DNA of 55,051 nucleotides. Origin: Mesorhizobium sp. M1C.F.Ca.ET.210.01.1.1. GTDB taxonomy: Bacteria; Pseudomonadota; Alphaproteobacteria; Rhizobiales; Rhizobiaceae. The translations under genes and the position numbers were made by a program. The stretch lies in contig NZ_SRUU01000036.1 of NCBI RefSeq assembly GCF_004791585.1, positions 1-55,051 of the forward strand, read 5' to 3'. This document shows, piece by piece, positions 17,709-27,273 of the stretch. Numbering within the stretch: position 1 is the first letter of the stretch; each line of letters begins with the position of its first letter. The notes beneath the pieces were generated by a model, which did no database searches, had not been told where the DNA came from, and saw nothing but the letters and a program-made list of their open reading frames with translations.

Positions 17709-18173
17709 ATGAACGTCGAAATCAGAAGGCTTCGTCCCGAGGATGACGCCCTTGTGATGCCAGTGGCCGAGGGGGTGTTCGACGAGCCGATCCGGCCCGA
17801 CCGCGTTGCCGCCTATCTCGCCTCGCCCGGCCATTTCATGATCGCGGCGATAATTGACGAAATCGTGGTCGGCCAGTGCGCCGCCGTCATCCATCGCCAT
17901 CCGGACAAGGCGAGCGAGCTCTACATCGACGAAGTCGGTGTGGCGCCGCCTTTCCAGCGGCAGGGCATTGCGCGCAAGATGCTCGACGCGATGTTCGAGA
18001 TCGGCCGCGAGCATGGCTGTGAGGAGTCGTGGGTCGGGACGGAGCCGGACAACGGGCCGGCGCGGGCGCTTTATGAAGCGCTGAACGAGCCGCACGGACC
18101 AGCCGAGGAGTTCGTGATGTATGTCTACAGGCTTTCGGGACCGGCTGAAGAGCCTCCGCCTACGTTATCCTGA
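17709..18173 (+). CDS. GNAT-family N-acetyltransferase
   Basis: This 154-residue protein starts NVEIRRLRPEDDALV, a typical GNAT beta1-alpha1. The acetyl-CoA motif A is ELYIDEVGVAPPFQRQGIARKML (about 74-96; the key part is QRQGIA). Motif B contains NGPARALYEALN. The closing YVYRL strand is seen near 140. This pattern resembles aminoglycoside/AAC(3)-I-like acetyltransferases, but the substrate is not predictable. The start at 17709 was preferred over 17682 because the family pattern begins there. It is divergent from mdh and convergent with ccmG. Confidence 0.87.
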   Translation: MNVEIRRLRPEDDALVMPVAEGVFDEPIRPDRVAAYLASPGHFMIAAIIDEIVVGQCAAVIHRHPDKASELYIDEVGVAPPFQRQGIARKMLDAMFEIGREHGCEESWVGTEPDNGPARALYEALNEPHGPAEEFVMYVYRLSGPAEEPPPTLS

Positions 18174-18179
18174 CGCGCT

Positions 18180-18767
18180 TCAGGGCGAAGCGCTTGATGC
18201 CGCCAGCGCCTTCTCGATCTGCGGCAAGAGCAGCGCCTTCGCCGATTCCGGCGTCAGCGGGCCCACATGCTTGTAGGCGATCTTGCCGTCCTTGCCGATG
18301 ACGAAAGTCTCCGGCACGCCATAGACGCCCCAGTCGATCGCCGCGCGGCCGGCCGGATCGACGCCGATCGCCTGGTAAGGATTGCCGACCTCACCAAGGA
18401 AGCGGCGAGCGTTTTCCGGCTCGTCCTTGTAGTTCAGCGCGGCAAGCGTGAAGCGCTTGTCCTCAGACAACGCCAGAAGCACCGGATGCTCTTCCCGGCA
18501 TGGCGCGCACCATGATGCGAAGACGTTGACCAGCGTCACCTTGCCGGCGAAGGATTTGGACTCCAGCCCCGGCAGGTTCGAGCCTTCGAGCGGCGGCAGG
18601 TTCGTCTGCGGCGCCGGCAGCCCTATCAGGGCTGAGGGGATTTCCGACGTGTCGCGGCCGGACAGGAGCTGCGACAGGAACAGTCCTGCCAGGCCCAGGA
18701 AGACCAGCAGCGGCAAAATCACGAACAGGCGGCGACGCGGCGCCGGCGTTTGGGTTTCCGTGCTCAC
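18180..18767 (-). CDS. ccmG: Cytochrome c biogenesis thiol:disulfide oxidoreductase CcmG/DsbE
   Basis: This 195-residue protein has an N-terminal membrane anchor (LFVILPLLVFLGLAGLFLSQLL, cited by position 14-35) and a periplasmic thioredoxin-like domain with the reduced-type motif WCAPC (C87/C90) and GVPETFVIGKDGKI near residue 150. It keeps apocytochrome c cysteines reduced for haem attachment. The start is GTG at 18767, overlapping the ccmD stop as GTGA, so the two are translationally coupled. It is also known in rhizobia as cycY. Confidence 0.93.
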   Translation of the reverse strand: MSTETQTPAPRRRLFVILPLLVFLGLAGLFLSQLLSGRDTSEIPSALIGLPAPQTNLPPLEGSNLPGLESKSFAGKVTLVNVFASWCAPCREEHPVLLALSEDKRFTLAALNYKDEPENARRFLGEVGNPYQAIGVDPAGRAAIDWGVYGVPETFVIGKDGKIAYKHVGPLTPESAKALLLPQIEKALAASSASP

Positions 18768-18937
18768 GGCTTCCCCGTCCCCGATTTATCGGAACGTCGC
18801 CGTACGCCCGCGGCCTCGAGCGCCGCGAGTTCCCGCTTGCGCGCGCGCTGGTCGAGCAGGATCCAGCCGATCAGCCCGGCGAGCACTATCGCCGTGATGG
18901 CATAGGCGGCGGTGACGTAGAGTGCATGCGCGCTCAT
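18764..18937 (-). CDS. ccmD: Haem exporter protein CcmD
   Basis: This 57-residue protein begins MSAHALYVTAAYAITAIVL, with the single transmembrane helix up to about residue 28, then the basic cytoplasmic tail DQRARKRELAALEA. Size, single helix and RxRK-rich tail match CcmD, which helps release CcmE-haem from CcmABC. The stop overlaps the GTG of ccmG. Its ATG overlaps the stop of a 19-codon remnant at the position where ccmC belongs. Confidence 0.88.
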   Translation of the reverse strand: MSAHALYVTAAYAITAIVLAGLIGWILLDQRARKRELAALEAAGVRRRSDKSGTGKP

Positions 18938-18993
18938 ATCAGCCGCTCCACGTGCATGCCTTCCGCGCCTGCCATGTCAGTCCGCTCGATCAT
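18934..18993 (-). pseudogene. Possible shell of ccmC (internal deletion)
   Basis: Between the ccmB stop and ccmD only 129 bp remain, while ccmC needs about 750. On the coding strand AAGGGAAGG precedes an ATG at 18993 that opens 19 codons and ends TGA at 18934, overlapping ccmD as ATGA. Start site and coupled stop are placed exactly where an intact ccmC would begin and end, which suggests an in-frame internal deletion. No CcmC motif (such as the WGxxWxWD region) survives, so this may instead be an unrelated leader. Confidence 0.35.
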
Positions 18994-19066
18994 GCCTTCC
19001 CTTAACCCTGCATTGCAGGCTGCGCAATCAGACGCGGCGCCGCACAATGAGAGCGTTCCGCGGGCC

Positions 19067-19732
19067 TCAATCCGTCCCGTGACGCAGCGCAAGCGCGGCC
19101 GCCAGCGGCCCGACCACCGCAAGAAACAGCGTCAGCGCGGCAAGAATGAGGAAGGGCTGCAGGAACGGCGCCGGATCGGCCACGGCGCCGTAGCTGGCCG
19201 ATACGCCGAAGATCAGCACCGGAATGGTGAGCGGCAGCACCAGCACCGAGATCAAGAGCCCGCCGCGCGGCAGCGCCACCGCCACCGCGGCCCCCGCGGC
19301 GCCGATGAAGGTGATGGCCGGCGTGCCGACGAGCAGCGTGAACGCCGTGGCGCCGATGCCGGTCGGCTCCATATTCATGAACAGGCCAAGCAGCGGTGCC
19401 GCGACCACCAGCGGCAGCACGCTGCCCGCCCAGTGCGCCAGGCACTTCACCAGCACCGTCAGCGCCAGCATCTGCCGGTCGCTGTTGAGCACCAGGAGAT
19501 CGAGCGAGCCGTCCTCGCGGTCGGCCTGGAACAGCCGGTCGAGCCCGAGCAGGCAGGCGAGCAGAGCGGCGATCCACAAGATCGCGGGGCCGATGCGGGA
19601 CAAAAGGTTGAGGTCCGGCCCGACGCCGAACGGGATCGTGGCGATCACCGCCAGGAAGAAGATGACACCGATCAACGCCCCGCCGCCGGCGCGAATGGAA
19701 AGGCGGATATCGCGCAGGAAGAGCGACGACAT
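19067..19732 (-). CDS. ccmB: Haem ABC exporter permease CcmB
   Basis: This 221-residue protein has six hydrophobic segments. It begins MSSLFLRDIRLSIRAGGG, continues PFGVGPDLNLLSRIGPAILWIAALLACLLGLDRLFQ (39-74; key part GPDLNLL), and has EDGSLDLLVLN, all characteristic of CcmB. With CcmA it forms the ABC module of the cytochrome c maturation system I. The ATG at 19732 gives the normal length; the open frame continues upstream through a dispersed repeat. Normal order would place ccmA directly upstream; here 211 bp of repeat DNA lie between. Confidence 0.93.
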   Translation of the reverse strand: MSSLFLRDIRLSIRAGGGALIGVIFFLAVIATIPFGVGPDLNLLSRIGPAILWIAALLACLLGLDRLFQADREDGSLDLLVLNSDRQMLALTVLVKCLAHWAGSVLPLVVAAPLLGLFMNMEPTGIGATAFTLLVGTPAITFIGAAGAAVAVALPRGGLLISVLVLPLTIPVLIFGVSASYGAVADPAPFLQPFLILAALTLFLAVVGPLAAALALRHGTD

Positions 19733-19768
19733 CAGGATATGGCTCCCTGTCGATGTGAGCGTTCCTTC

Positions 19769-19929
19769 GCGCCCCCCTCTGGCCTGTCGGCCATCCCCCT
19801 CACTCGGGGGGAGATCAGACGTCGCCGGTGATTTCGCCAATCCCCAACGTCGGAAGGATGAGCGGGGCGCCGAAGCTGCCGATCTCCCCCCAAGTGGGGG
19901 AGATGTCCGGCAGGACAGGGGGGGGCGCC
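19769..19929. repeat. Two inverted copies of a G/C-run dispersed repeat between ccmA and ccmB
   Basis: The arm GCGCCCCCCTCTGG...GGGGGGAGATC (19769-19816) faces its inverse GATCTCCCCCC...GGGGGGGCGCC (19880-19929). Each arm also has an internal hairpin (CCCCCTCACTCGGGGG and CTCCCCCCAAGTGGGGGAG). I recognise this as a common intergenic repeat of Mesorhizobium-type genomes. It splits an operon that is usually compact. Confidence 0.75.
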
Positions 19930-19943
19930 GTAGAGCAGCAACA

Positions 19944-20552
19944 TCAAACGGCTACCTTCATTTGAAGCGCCTTCGCCCCCTCAAGCCCCAGCGGCAAATG
20001 TGTCGCCGCCACGATGATCCCGCCCTCTTGGCAGTGGTCCCGCATCAGCCCCGCGAACCGTTCCTCCGACGCCTTGTCCAGCCCCGCCGTCGGCTCGTCG
20101 AGCAGCCAGACCGGCCGTCGGCTGACCAGCAATTTCGCGATCGACGCGCGCCGCTTCTGCCCGGTCGAGAGATAGCCGAAAGGCAGATGCCCGAGCCCGC
20201 CAAGCCCGACCGTCTCCAGCGCCTCTTCCACGCTCAAAGCCGGCTCGCCCTGGAAGGCGCGCCAGAAGCCCAGGTTTTCTTCGACGCTGAGCGCCGTCTT
20301 CATCGCGTTGAGATGGCCGAGATAATGTGAGGCCGAGGCGATCGTGGGAAACGCTTCGCCGCCAGCCTCGACCCGCACAAACCCCTTGGCGACCGGCAAC
20401 AGGCCGGCGATGACCCTGAGCAGCGTCGACTTGCCCGATCCGTTCGGCCCGGTGACGATCAGCGCCTCGCCCTTTTCGAGCGCGAAACCGATGCCGGAAA
20501 AGACCGTCTCGCCGCCGCGCTCGCCGCCCAGATTTTCGGCGATCAGCCGCAT
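19944..20552 (-). CDS. ccmA: Haem ABC exporter ATP-binding protein CcmA
   Basis: This 202-residue ATPase has Walker A GPNGSGKST (about 36-44), the signature region GYLSTGQKRRASIAKLL, Walker B VWLLDEPTAGLD and the switch ATH. With CcmB it drives release of CcmE-haem in cytochrome c maturation. ATG at 20552 gives the usual MRLIAENL start. It is divergent from acnA across 284 bp. The downstream ccm genes may depend on its promoter, although 211 bp of repeats lie between it and ccmB. Confidence 0.94.
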   Translation of the reverse strand: MRLIAENLGGERGGETVFSGIGFALEKGEALIVTGPNGSGKSTLLRVIAGLLPVAKGFVRVEAGGEAFPTIASASHYLGHLNAMKTALSVEENLGFWRAFQGEPALSVEEALETVGLGGLGHLPFGYLSTGQKRRASIAKLLVSRRPVWLLDEPTAGLDKASEERFAGLMRDHCQEGGIIVAATHLPLGLEGAKALQMKVAV

Positions 20553-20618
20553 TCTTGCCCGTCCCGAAAGCACCGTTTTGCGGCTCTCGCCGCATCGCAC
20601 AAATTTGCCTTTCGTCTG

Positions 20619-20635
20619 TCTAGAACTATTCCAGG
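20619..20635. promoter_or_regulatory. Candidate Irr box (iron control element) between ccmA and acnA
   Basis: TCTAGAACTATTCCAGG has the TAGAA-N3-TTC core of the ICE motif (consensus TTTAGAA-N3-TTCTAAA), with mismatches mainly in the outer bases. Irr is the iron/haem regulator of Rhizobiales and is reported to control acnA in related bacteria. Its place in the divergent promoter region supports this reading, but promoter elements were not mapped. Confidence 0.5.
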
Positions 20636-20836
20636 AAATTCTCTATATGCGGTTCATCCGTGCCAGCGGTCGGCGCGGGAACAGAATTAGCGCCGAACCA
20701 GCGCACGCGCCGCCTTGAACGGCTCGGGTTGCTTGGGAGCGGACAGCGGAAATGGCCGTACCCGCACCTTTGCGCGTGATTGCATGCCATCGGCGTCCGT
20801 TCCCTTTCAGGCTGAACAGACAAGGACGGATCGCAC

Positions 20837-23527
<2,691 letters not shown>

Positions 23528-23532
23528 CGGCC

Positions 23533-23593
23533 AGGGAGTAGGGCTTAGGCAGTAGGGAGTAGGACACCTACTGCCTACTGCCTATTCCCCTAA
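23533..23593. repeat. Inverted repeat of GGAGTAGG/GCAGTAGG units after acnA
   Basis: GGGAGTAGGGCTTAGGCAGT and further 7-8 bp units face CTACTGCCTACTGCC and CTATTCCCCTAA around an ACAC loop. It lies six bases after the acnA stop codon and may end or stabilise its mRNA, though no T-run follows. The rest of the gap (23594-23886) has no gene I can support; a mid-GC stretch there has short frames without family features. Confidence 0.7.
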
Positions 23594-23886
23594 CTTCCAC
23601 CAATGAAAACGAGCCGCCCAAAGCATTGGCCGACTCGGTCAAAGTCCAGATCCGGTTCGCTCGCAATAGAGATCGACCGGCATCGGGAGGTTCTACCACA
23701 TGGTGGCGACGCGGCTTCCAAATCGAACCGCCTCGAAAAATGCAGTGGCCTCTCCTCCCGTCGCCTGACCTGCGCTCGCGACGACAAAAATTTCACTGCA
23801 ACGTGACTTCCCGTTGACTGCCCGTTCTGCCACATATTTTGGCAATCAGAACAAGGCCGGCGTCACCGGCGGGAATCGGAACAGTC

Positions 23887-24675
23887 ATGGCATCTCGAGG
23901 ACCATTGCGGCTTGCGGCATTTGCGCTGGCCCTTTCAACGTTTGCCGGCGCCGCGCTGGCAGGCGAGCCCGAGAAGCCGCAGACCGACAAGCCCCAAGTC
24001 GACAAGCCCTTAGGCGTGGTCGAGCTTTTCACCAGCCAGGGCTGCAGCTCCTGCCCGCCGGCCGATGAATTCTTCGCCGAGCTGGCGACCAAGGAAAACG
24101 TCGTCGCGCTCGCCTATCACGTCAACTACTGGGACTATCTGGGCTGGCAGGACACGCTGAGCACCAAGGAAAACACCGACCGGCAGTATGACTATATGCG
24201 CGCCTTCGGCAGTCGCTCGGTCTATACCCCGCAAGCCGTCATCAACGGCCGCAGCCACGTCAACGGCGCCAGCCGCAGGGACGTCGACGGCGCGCTCGCC
24301 CGGATGGACAGGGCAGGCGAGGGCATGCGGGTCGGCATCAAGGTGAGCCGCATCAGCGACCGCGTCATGATCGATGCCGGCGACGCCGGCAATGGCCCGG
24401 CCGACGCCCATGTGGTGATCGTCTATTTCAATTCGCCGCAGACGGTCCAGATCGGCCAGGGCGAGAACAGCGGCCGCAACCTGACCTACTGGAACGCCGT
24501 CTCCGACATCCAGACCGCCGGCATGTGGCACGGCAAGGCGCAGCGCTACGAATTGCCGATGACCGAGATTTCCAAGAAGGGCGGCTGCGCCGTGCTGCTG
24601 CAGTCGGTCGGCAAGGACGGTATGCCCGGTCCGATCCTCGGCGCCGCCTTCATCCACAAGCCCGACCGGCTTTGA
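23887..24675 (+). CDS. DUF1223-family secreted thioredoxin-like protein
   Basis: This 262-residue protein has a signal peptide (about 1-25, LAAFALALSTFAGAALA), then the DUF1223 start VVELFTSQGCSSCPPAD with a redox-type CxxC pair, AYHVNYWDYLGWQDTLST, YTPQAVINGR and a C-terminal beta-rich half ending GCAVLLQSV. The fold is predicted thioredoxin-like, so a periplasmic thiol or metal role is plausible but unproven. ATG at 23887 sits at the signal peptide; the earlier in-frame ATG at 23839 is less likely. It stands alone. Confidence 0.87.
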   Translation: MASRGPLRLAAFALALSTFAGAALAGEPEKPQTDKPQVDKPLGVVELFTSQGCSSCPPADEFFAELATKENVVALAYHVNYWDYLGWQDTLSTKENTDRQYDYMRAFGSRSVYTPQAVINGRSHVNGASRRDVDGALARMDRAGEGMRVGIKVSRISDRVMIDAGDAGNGPADAHVVIVYFNSPQTVQIGQGENSGRNLTYWNAVSDIQTAGMWHGKAQRYELPMTEISKKGGCAVLLQSVGKDGMPGPILGAAFIHKPDRL

Positions 24676-24685
24676 CGGCTCCTTT

Positions 24686-24707
24686 CCTTCTCCCTTGTGG
24701 GAGAAGG
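24686..24707. repeat. Short perfect palindrome CCTTCTCCC-TTGT-GGGAGAAGG
   Basis: A 9-bp perfect stem with a TTGT loop lies 10 bp after the DUF1223 stop. It is a common dispersed intergenic palindrome in rhizobia; a degraded relative (CCCACAAGAGGAGAAGG) lies near 52745. Confidence 0.65.
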
Positions 24708-24726
24708 GTGCTCCCGCCAGGACAAC

Positions 24727-24760
24727 AAAAAACCGGCGTCAGCTTGCTTCTGACGCCGGT
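24727..24760 (-). terminator. Intrinsic terminator for leftward transcription, no cognate gene
   Basis: ACCGGCGTCAG and CTGACGCCGGT pair over 11 bp (24732-24742 with 24750-24760). Only the leftward strand has the following T-run (TTTTT). No leftward gene lies upstream before 25594, so a non-coding transcript is implied. Confidence 0.7.
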
Positions 24761-24960
24761 CATTCAGGTTTTGGGATCGTCGCACCTGATTTTTCCAAGG
24801 AAAAACCGAGGTTGGTTCGATCCGACGCTGACCCGTGGGCGGGGGGCTTGGGGTTTACGAGCCGGTGCCGGACCGAACCGTCTCAGGCAACGCCGGTAAA
24901 CTCGTCGGACATTGGGGCATGAGCGCGGATTATTTGTGGCGACATTGTGGCGGAGTATCA
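24727..24960 (-). ncRNA. Candidate small non-coding RNA
   Basis: A leftward terminator closes a gap of over 300 bp without a gene. On the leftward strand GGTTCGGTCCG (24879-24869) pairs with CGGATCGAACC (24824-24814) over 11 bp, including one G-U pair that would be an A-C mismatch on the other strand. This strand bias supports an RNA in that direction. GTTTAC/GTAAAC and TCAGGT/ACCTGA give further pairs. The 5' end is unknown and I could not assign a family. Confidence 0.4.
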
Positions 24961-25098
24961 CCAATTCCAACACGTGTTTCGCAAACGTGACTGGACGTTT
25001 GGGAAACCGCGCGGCCCCGGCTTGCTTAGCCGGCCCTTGCAATTCCACCGTGAAAGCGCGAACCTTGGCTGCGCAAGATTCAAGCGAAGGATCGAAGC

Positions 25099-25485
25099 AT
25101 GACCGATCGCAGCAGCGGGATGGAGGATGGGGAAGCATCCGGAATACTGATCCCGTTGCACGAGGCGCGCAGCGCACGCCTCGACCAGCCGGTGCGCTTC
25201 GACCGGCGCGAGCTCGACCAGATCCTGAGGCTCTACGGACGCATGGTGGCGGCCAATGAATGGCGCGACTATGCAATCGATCATCTCACTGATCGCGCTG
25301 TCTTTTCGGTCTTCCGCCGGGCCAGCGAAGTGCCGCTCTTCCAGATCGTCAAGGACCCGAAACTGGCGCGCCGGCAAGGCGCCTTCGCCGTCATCGCCGC
25401 CGGCGGGCGCATCCTCAAGCGTGGCCAGGAGCTTGGCCGCGTGCTCGGCGTGTTCGATCCCAAGCTGAAGCTGGTCGAGGCCTGA
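25099..25485 (+). CDS. DUF2794-family protein
   Basis: This 128-residue protein carries the alphaproteobacterial DUF2794 pattern: VRFDRRELDQILRLYGRMVAANEWRDYAID (33-62; key part LDQILRLYG), FRRASEVPLFQIVKDP, and FAVIAAGGRILKRGQELGRVLGVFD. There is no signal peptide or membrane segment. Function is unknown; the family is nearly restricted to alphaproteobacteria. The gap upstream (24761-25098) holds the candidate RNA. It converges on a GNAT gene through an inverted repeat. Confidence 0.88.
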   Translation: MTDRSSGMEDGEASGILIPLHEARSARLDQPVRFDRRELDQILRLYGRMVAANEWRDYAIDHLTDRAVFSVFRRASEVPLFQIVKDPKLARRQGAFAVIAAGGRILKRGQELGRVLGVFDPKLKLVEA

Positions 25486-25494
25486 GGAGGCGGA

Positions 25495-25604
25495 AGGGAA
25501 TTGAAGACCTGAAGAACTGAAGAATTGGGGAAAAGGGCGCTAAGCGCCTGATATAACGGCTGTTTTTCTTCAGTTCTTCAGTTCCTTAATTCTTCAGTTC
25601 CCCC
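25495..25604. repeat. Inverted repeat of GAACTGAAGAATT-type units between convergent genes
   Basis: GAATTGAAGACC, TGAAGAACTGAAGAATT (25498-25526) face TTCTTCAGTTCTTCAGTTCC and TTCTTCAGTT (25566-25600), with an inner GGCGC-TAA-GCGCC hairpin. T-runs flank the right arm, so it can end transcripts from both sides. The right arm supplies the stop codon of the GNAT gene. Confidence 0.75.
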
Positions 25605-26160
25605 GAAATGTTCGCTCCGGCAGCGAATCAGCATCCGGTGGCTGCTCCGCGCCGCCATTGAGCGCCAGCTGCATGAACACCGTGTCCAGCCAGCGCCCAT
25701 GCTTGTAGCCCGATCCTTCCAGGCGCCCGGAATGACGAAAGCCGAGCTTCTCGTGCAGCCGCACCGAGGCGCTGCCGGCATGGCCGTCGCCGATCACCGC
25801 AATGATCTGGCGAAAGCCTGCCAGGCGCGCGGCTTCGATCAGCGCCTGCATCAGCAGCAAGCCAACGCCCTGCCCCTTGGCCTCGGGGGCGACATAGACC
25901 GAATCCTCGATGACGAAACGATAGGCGGGCCGCGGCCGGAACGGTCCGGCATAGGCATAGCCGAGCACGATGCCGTCCCTTTCCGCCACGAGATAGGGAT
26001 AGCTGCCGGCCGCTAAGCTGTCGAATCGATTGCCCATTTCGGCGCGGCTGGGCGGCTCCAGCTCGTAGCTCGCCGTGCCATGCGTGACCGCGTCTGCATA
26101 GATTTCCGTGATTCGGTCGAGGTCGGCCGTTGTGGCGGCCCTGATTGCAATATTGCTCAT
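25594..26160 (-). CDS. GNAT acetyltransferase of the phosphinothricin/methionine-sulfoximine type
   Basis: This 188-residue protein begins IRAATTADLDRITEIYADAVTHGTASYELEPP, where the IYxxxVxxGTASFE-like start is typical of Pat/Bar and MddA/YwnH enzymes. It continues GYAYAGPFRPRPAYRFVIEDSVYVAPEAKGQGVG (motif A, KGQGVG near 100) and HEKLGFRHSGRLEGSGYKHGRWLDTVFMQ. The family acetylates phosphinothricin, methionine sulfone or similar amino acids. The last few codons and stop lie in a repeat arm, so its C-terminus may differ between strains. A divergent or independent promoter must lie before 26161. Confidence 0.88.
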   Translation of the reverse strand: MSNIAIRAATTADLDRITEIYADAVTHGTASYELEPPSRAEMGNRFDSLAAGSYPYLVAERDGIVLGYAYAGPFRPRPAYRFVIEDSVYVAPEAKGQGVGLLLMQALIEAARLAGFRQIIAVIGDGHAGSASVRLHEKLGFRHSGRLEGSGYKHGRWLDTVFMQLALNGGAEQPPDADSLPERTFRGN

Positions 26161-26208
26161 AATTTGTGCAGGCTGTTTTCTTGCCTCGATAACAGCAGAG
26201 CGACGCGC

Positions 26209-26242
26209 AAAAGGAAAGGGCGGCCGTTGGGCCGCCCTTTCC
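26209..26242 (-). terminator. Intrinsic terminator of the YbhL-family gene
   Basis: Leftward, GGAAAGGGCGGCC and GGCCGCCCTTTCC pair perfectly over 13 bp around a CAAC loop, followed by TTTT. It lies 35 bp after the stop of the Bax inhibitor-1 gene. Confidence 0.9.
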
Positions 26243-26276
26243 GAAACCTATGGTCCAGTCGGACCCGAGCCGACCT

Positions 26277-27017
26277 TTAGCGGCGGTCGCCCATGAACTG
26301 CAGCAGGAACATGAACAGGTTGATGAAGTCGAGATAGAGCTGCAGCGCGCCCATGATCGCCTTGCGGCCGGCAACGTCCGCGACGTCGCCTTCGAAATAC
26401 ATCTCCTTGATCCGCTGCGTGTCGTAGGCGGTCAGGCCCGCGAACACCAGGACACCGATCGCCGAGATGGCGAAGGCGAGCGCCGACGACGCCAGGAAGA
26501 TGTTGATGACCATGGCGATCAGCAGGCCGATCACGCCCATGATAAGGAACGAGCCGACGGGCGTCAGGTCGCGCCTGGTCGTGTAGCCATAGAGCGACAA
26601 GCCGCCGAAAGCCGCGGCCGTGGCGAAGAAGGTCTGGGTGATGCTGGTGCCGGTGTAGACGAGAAAGATCGTCGACAGCGACAGGCCGACAAGGCCGGCA
26701 TAGACCCAGAACGTGGTCTGCGCCGCAGCCACGCTCATCGACTGGATCCTGAACGACAGGAACATCACGGCAGCGAGCGGCGCCAGGATGACGACCCAGC
26801 GGAACGCGCTTGCGTAGATGAGCTGGCCGAAGGCGGTCAGCTGGCCGTCACCGGTGACGGCGAGCTGGAATGCGCCCCAGGCGGCAAGGCCGGTGATGAG
26901 CAGGCCAAGCCCCATCAGGTTATAGACTTTGATCATATAGGCCCTGAGGCCCTGATCGATATCGACGCGCGCGCCGGGGGCGGCGGACGTCTGGTAGTTG
27001 CGAATGGGATCAGCCAT
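26277..27017 (-). CDS. Bax inhibitor-1/YbhL-family integral membrane protein
   Basis: This 246-residue protein has seven hydrophobic segments from about residue 28. The conserved start RVDIDQGLRAYMIKVYNLMGLGLLITGLAAW and the C-terminal TAYDTQRIKEMYFEGD...GALQLYLDFINLFMFLLQF (aspartates of the pH-sensing pair) match the UPF0005 family. Related proteins are calcium-leak channels, but the bacterial role is unsettled. It ends at a strong terminator. The long upstream region may hold a ybhL-type RNA leader. Confidence 0.94.
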   Translation of the reverse strand: MADPIRNYQTSAAPGARVDIDQGLRAYMIKVYNLMGLGLLITGLAAWGAFQLAVTGDGQLTAFGQLIYASAFRWVVILAPLAAVMFLSFRIQSMSVAAAQTTFWVYAGLVGLSLSTIFLVYTGTSITQTFFATAAAFGGLSLYGYTTRRDLTPVGSFLIMGVIGLLIAMVINIFLASSALAFAISAIGVLVFAGLTAYDTQRIKEMYFEGDVADVAGRKAIMGALQLYLDFINLFMFLLQFMGDRR

Positions 27018-27165
27018 TTGAATCCTCTGTTGCTTCTGCCCCGTCCGGTGACAGGTCCCCGGGAATGGTCACTTTGGGAGCGACCGCCCTTGGACCGGGC
27101 GCCGCTGGCGGGGCTCCAGCATGCCTGCGGGAAATATGATGGTTCTTGACGTCAAGAACAAGACG
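27018..27165 (-). ncRNA. Candidate ybhL-type leader RNA and promoter of the YbhL gene
   Basis: A conserved ybhL RNA motif is known upstream of this gene family in alphaproteobacteria. The leader here has strong pairing potential (GCCCCGCCAGCGGCGCCC, AAGGGCGGTCGCTCCC; GGACCTGTCACCGG). An 18-bp perfect palindrome GTTCTTGACGTCAAGAAC lies at 27142-27159, a likely operator or promoter part. I could not check it against the published consensus. The rest of the gap to 27273 shows no gene. Confidence 0.4.
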
Positions 27166-27273
27166 GTAACCGGGTGTAACGCTCCGTGAGAAGGCAAAGC
27201 GACGGTTTTCGGCCGTTTCGGCCGCCATTCTTACAAAGATTTAACGGGGGCGGCCGTTCCCAGGCCTGGCTCC

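Noticed and set aside
24811..24830. GGTTCGATCC as a possible tRNA T-arm
   Set aside because: No matching acceptor, D or anticodon arms lie at the required distances on either strand. No tRNA or rRNA gene was recognised in the window.
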